A stretch of DNA of 8,098 nt from assembly GCA_021815285.1 (NCBI GenBank), contig JAKAHE010000092.1:1-8098 (forward strand). Reading direction: 5' to 3'. Source of the stretch: Nitrospirota bacterium. Its GTDB lineage: Bacteria > Nitrospirota > JACRHJ01. Below, one piece after another: positions 7,166-8,098 of the stretch. The notes beneath the pieces are model-generated. The model did not search any database and was not told where the DNA came from. It saw only the letters and a list, made by a program, of their open reading frames with translations. The first letter of the stretch is position 1, and each line of letters opens with the position of its first letter. A program made the position numbers and the translations under genes.

Positions 7166-7777
7166 TCAGTTTTTATCGCCGACCTTTATGTCTTTCCATA
7201 TCACGTTTTCGAAATCGAGAAGTATAATGAGCCGTCCGGCCATCTTGCCGACGCCCTTTATGTATCCGTTTCCGGCGCCCGATATTTCTTCCGGAGGCGG
7301 CTCCACAACATCTCCCGGCATCTTGAACACCTGCGATACCCTGTCAACCAGAAGTCCGAGCGCCTTGCCGCCGGTCGTACGGTCGCCGACCTCGACGACT
7401 ATTATCCTCGAATCCTTCGCCACGTTTGCATATCCCATGCCGATCCTGGCCTTCAGATCCATCACCGGAATTATACGGCCTCTGAGATTTATAACGCCCT
7501 TGACGTGCGCAGGAGCGTTTGGCACCCAGGTCCACCTCCCGGCCCTTATAACCTCCTGGACCCGCACTATCTCCAGGGCGTATTCCTCCTGGTCGAGGAA
7601 AAAACCCACCAGGTGAAGTATTTCTCCCGCGGGTTTCGCCTGATTGCGTCCGCCTGTTTCTTTCTCAGGCCCGTGGGGCGCTTTCGACGGTGCTCCGGCC
7701 TGTCCCAGTATCTCTTCCGCAAGCCCGGAAGATGGCAGCGTTATCTTACGCTTCGGGTCCGGCACGCCTTCCGTCAT
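7166..7777 (-). CDS. cheW: Chemotaxis coupling protein CheW with N-terminal extension, 203 aa
   Basis: CheW is the cytoplasmic adaptor that joins MCP tips to the P5 domain of CheA in the receptor array. The CheW SH3-like fold runs from about 53 to 197: LVGFFLDQEEYALEIVRVQE (56-75), WVPNAPAHVKGVINLRGRII (84-103), where NLRG (97-100) is the conserved receptor/kinase contact motif, then VMDLKARIGM, GLLVDRVSQVF (141-151) and GYIKGVGKMAGRLIILLDFE (171-190). Residues 1-52 are an extra hydrophilic, Pro/Gly/Lys-rich segment; typical CheW proteins are about 150-170 residues and start near the fold. ATG 7777 is preferred because it overlaps the cheA stop as ATGA and has GGGAGGT just upstream. The extension may be a flexible tether; its role is unknown. 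Confidence 0.97.
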   Translation of the reverse strand: MTEGVPDPKRKITLPSSGLAEEILGQAGAPSKAPHGPEKETGGRNQAKPAGEILHLVGFFLDQEEYALEIVRVQEVIRAGRWTWVPNAPAHVKGVINLRGRIIPVMDLKARIGMGYANVAKDSRIIVVEVGDRTTGGKALGLLVDRVSQVFKMPGDVVEPPPEEISGAGNGYIKGVGKMAGRLIILLDFENVIWKDIKVGDKN

Positions 7778-8098
7778 CTAACACCTCCCTTGGCAGCCTG
7801 TTTATATGCGGCTTTTTCTACAATACCGGCTATGTCAAGTATCAGAACGACTCTGCCGTCTCCCAGGATAGTGGCGCCGGCAATATTTTCGCCCTCCCCG
7901 AGATACTCGTCGAGGGCTTTAATCACTACTTCCTGCCTGCCCATCAGACCGTCCACCATCAGAGCCGCCATCTTGTCGTCTCTCCCGACAACAACCGCGT
8001 AGGCGCGCCTGGATGTCGCGGCATTCTCGCGGCCCGGCCCGCCAATCCACCCGGCTTCCCCCGTATCATTAGACCCGAAAAGCCTGTCGAGAGATCGG
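7774..8098 (-). CDS. cheA: Chemotaxis histidine kinase CheA, C-terminal P5 fragment (5' end cut by window)
   Basis: Only the last 107 codons lie in the window (first full codon at 8097). They encode the P5 regulatory domain, the CheW-like part of CheA that binds CheW and receptor tips. Readable motifs in order are SLDRLFG, YAVVVGRDDKMAALMVDGLM, GRQEVVIKALDEYLGE, and IAGATILGDGRVVLILDIAG, which match the P5 consensus (GQQEVVIK, GATILGDGRVALILD). The protein ends AAKGGVR, and its TGA overlaps the cheW ATG by 4 bases. The kinase, dimerisation and His-phosphotransfer domains are outside, so activity and any hybrid receiver domain cannot be judged. A CheW paralogue is excluded by the ATILGDGRV motif. 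Confidence 0.95.
   Translation of the reverse strand, partial: RSLDRLFGSNDTGEAGWIGGPGRENAATSRRAYAVVVGRDDKMAALMVDGLMGRQEVVIKALDEYLGEGENIAGATILGDGRVVLILDIAGIVEKAAYKQAAKGGVR
7783..7789 (-). promoter_or_regulatory. Ribosome binding site of cheW
   Basis: GGGAGGT on the minus strand ends 5 bases before ATG 7777, inside the last codons of cheA. It is strong and supports the long N-terminus of CheW. Confidence 0.75.

Overview
The window is one uninterrupted minus-strand block of chemosensory (Che) genes. In transcription order, running from high to low coordinates, it holds the 3' end of cheA, then cheW, a transmembrane methyl-accepting chemotaxis protein (MCP), a first cheR, a large HEAT-repeat protein, a second and divergent cheR, and the first 249 codons of cheB. 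All seven genes are intact except the two cut by the window edges. Junctions are very tight: a 4-base ATGA overlap (cheA/cheW), then gaps of 24, 1, 14, 48 and 1 bases. This fits a single polycistronic operon whose promoter and terminator lie outside the window. No stretch over 50 bases lacks a gene, and I see no RNA gene, mobile element, CRISPR array or convincing internal promoter.

Organism: a Gram-negative-type bacterium, moderately GC-rich by eye, with frequent ATA and AGG codons. The MCP has tandem ETSATIEQM-type 28-residue units and a C-terminal Cys/Trp ('two-CW'-like) domain. As I recall, both are common in Desulfobacterota/Geobacter-like bacteria and relatives such as Nitrospirota, so I place it there with low confidence. 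Nothing fixes the species.

How the genes work together: the MCP is an inner-membrane receptor with a helical periplasmic domain of about 150 residues. CheW couples it to the histidine kinase CheA. CheR methylates and CheB demethylates or deamidates receptor glutamates/glutamines to give adaptation, and CheB has an intact receiver domain for phosphorylation by CheA. No CheY, CheC, CheD or CheZ is visible, so the main output regulator must lie outside the window or be something else.

The unusual points are: (1) an MCP with an exceptionally long, symmetrically repeat-expanded signalling hairpin (roughly 72 heptads by my count) that ends in a seven-cysteine domain instead of a CheR-tethering pentapeptide; (2) two unlike CheR genes in one operon; (3) a 659-residue protein made almost wholly of HEAT repeats, placed between the two cheR genes. 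Myxococcus xanthus Che7 with its HEAT protein Cpc7 is the closest precedent I know for a HEAT protein in a Che cluster. Together these suggest a specialised chemosensory pathway, perhaps with redox or metal input and a protein-scaffold output, rather than a standard flagellar chemotaxis operon.
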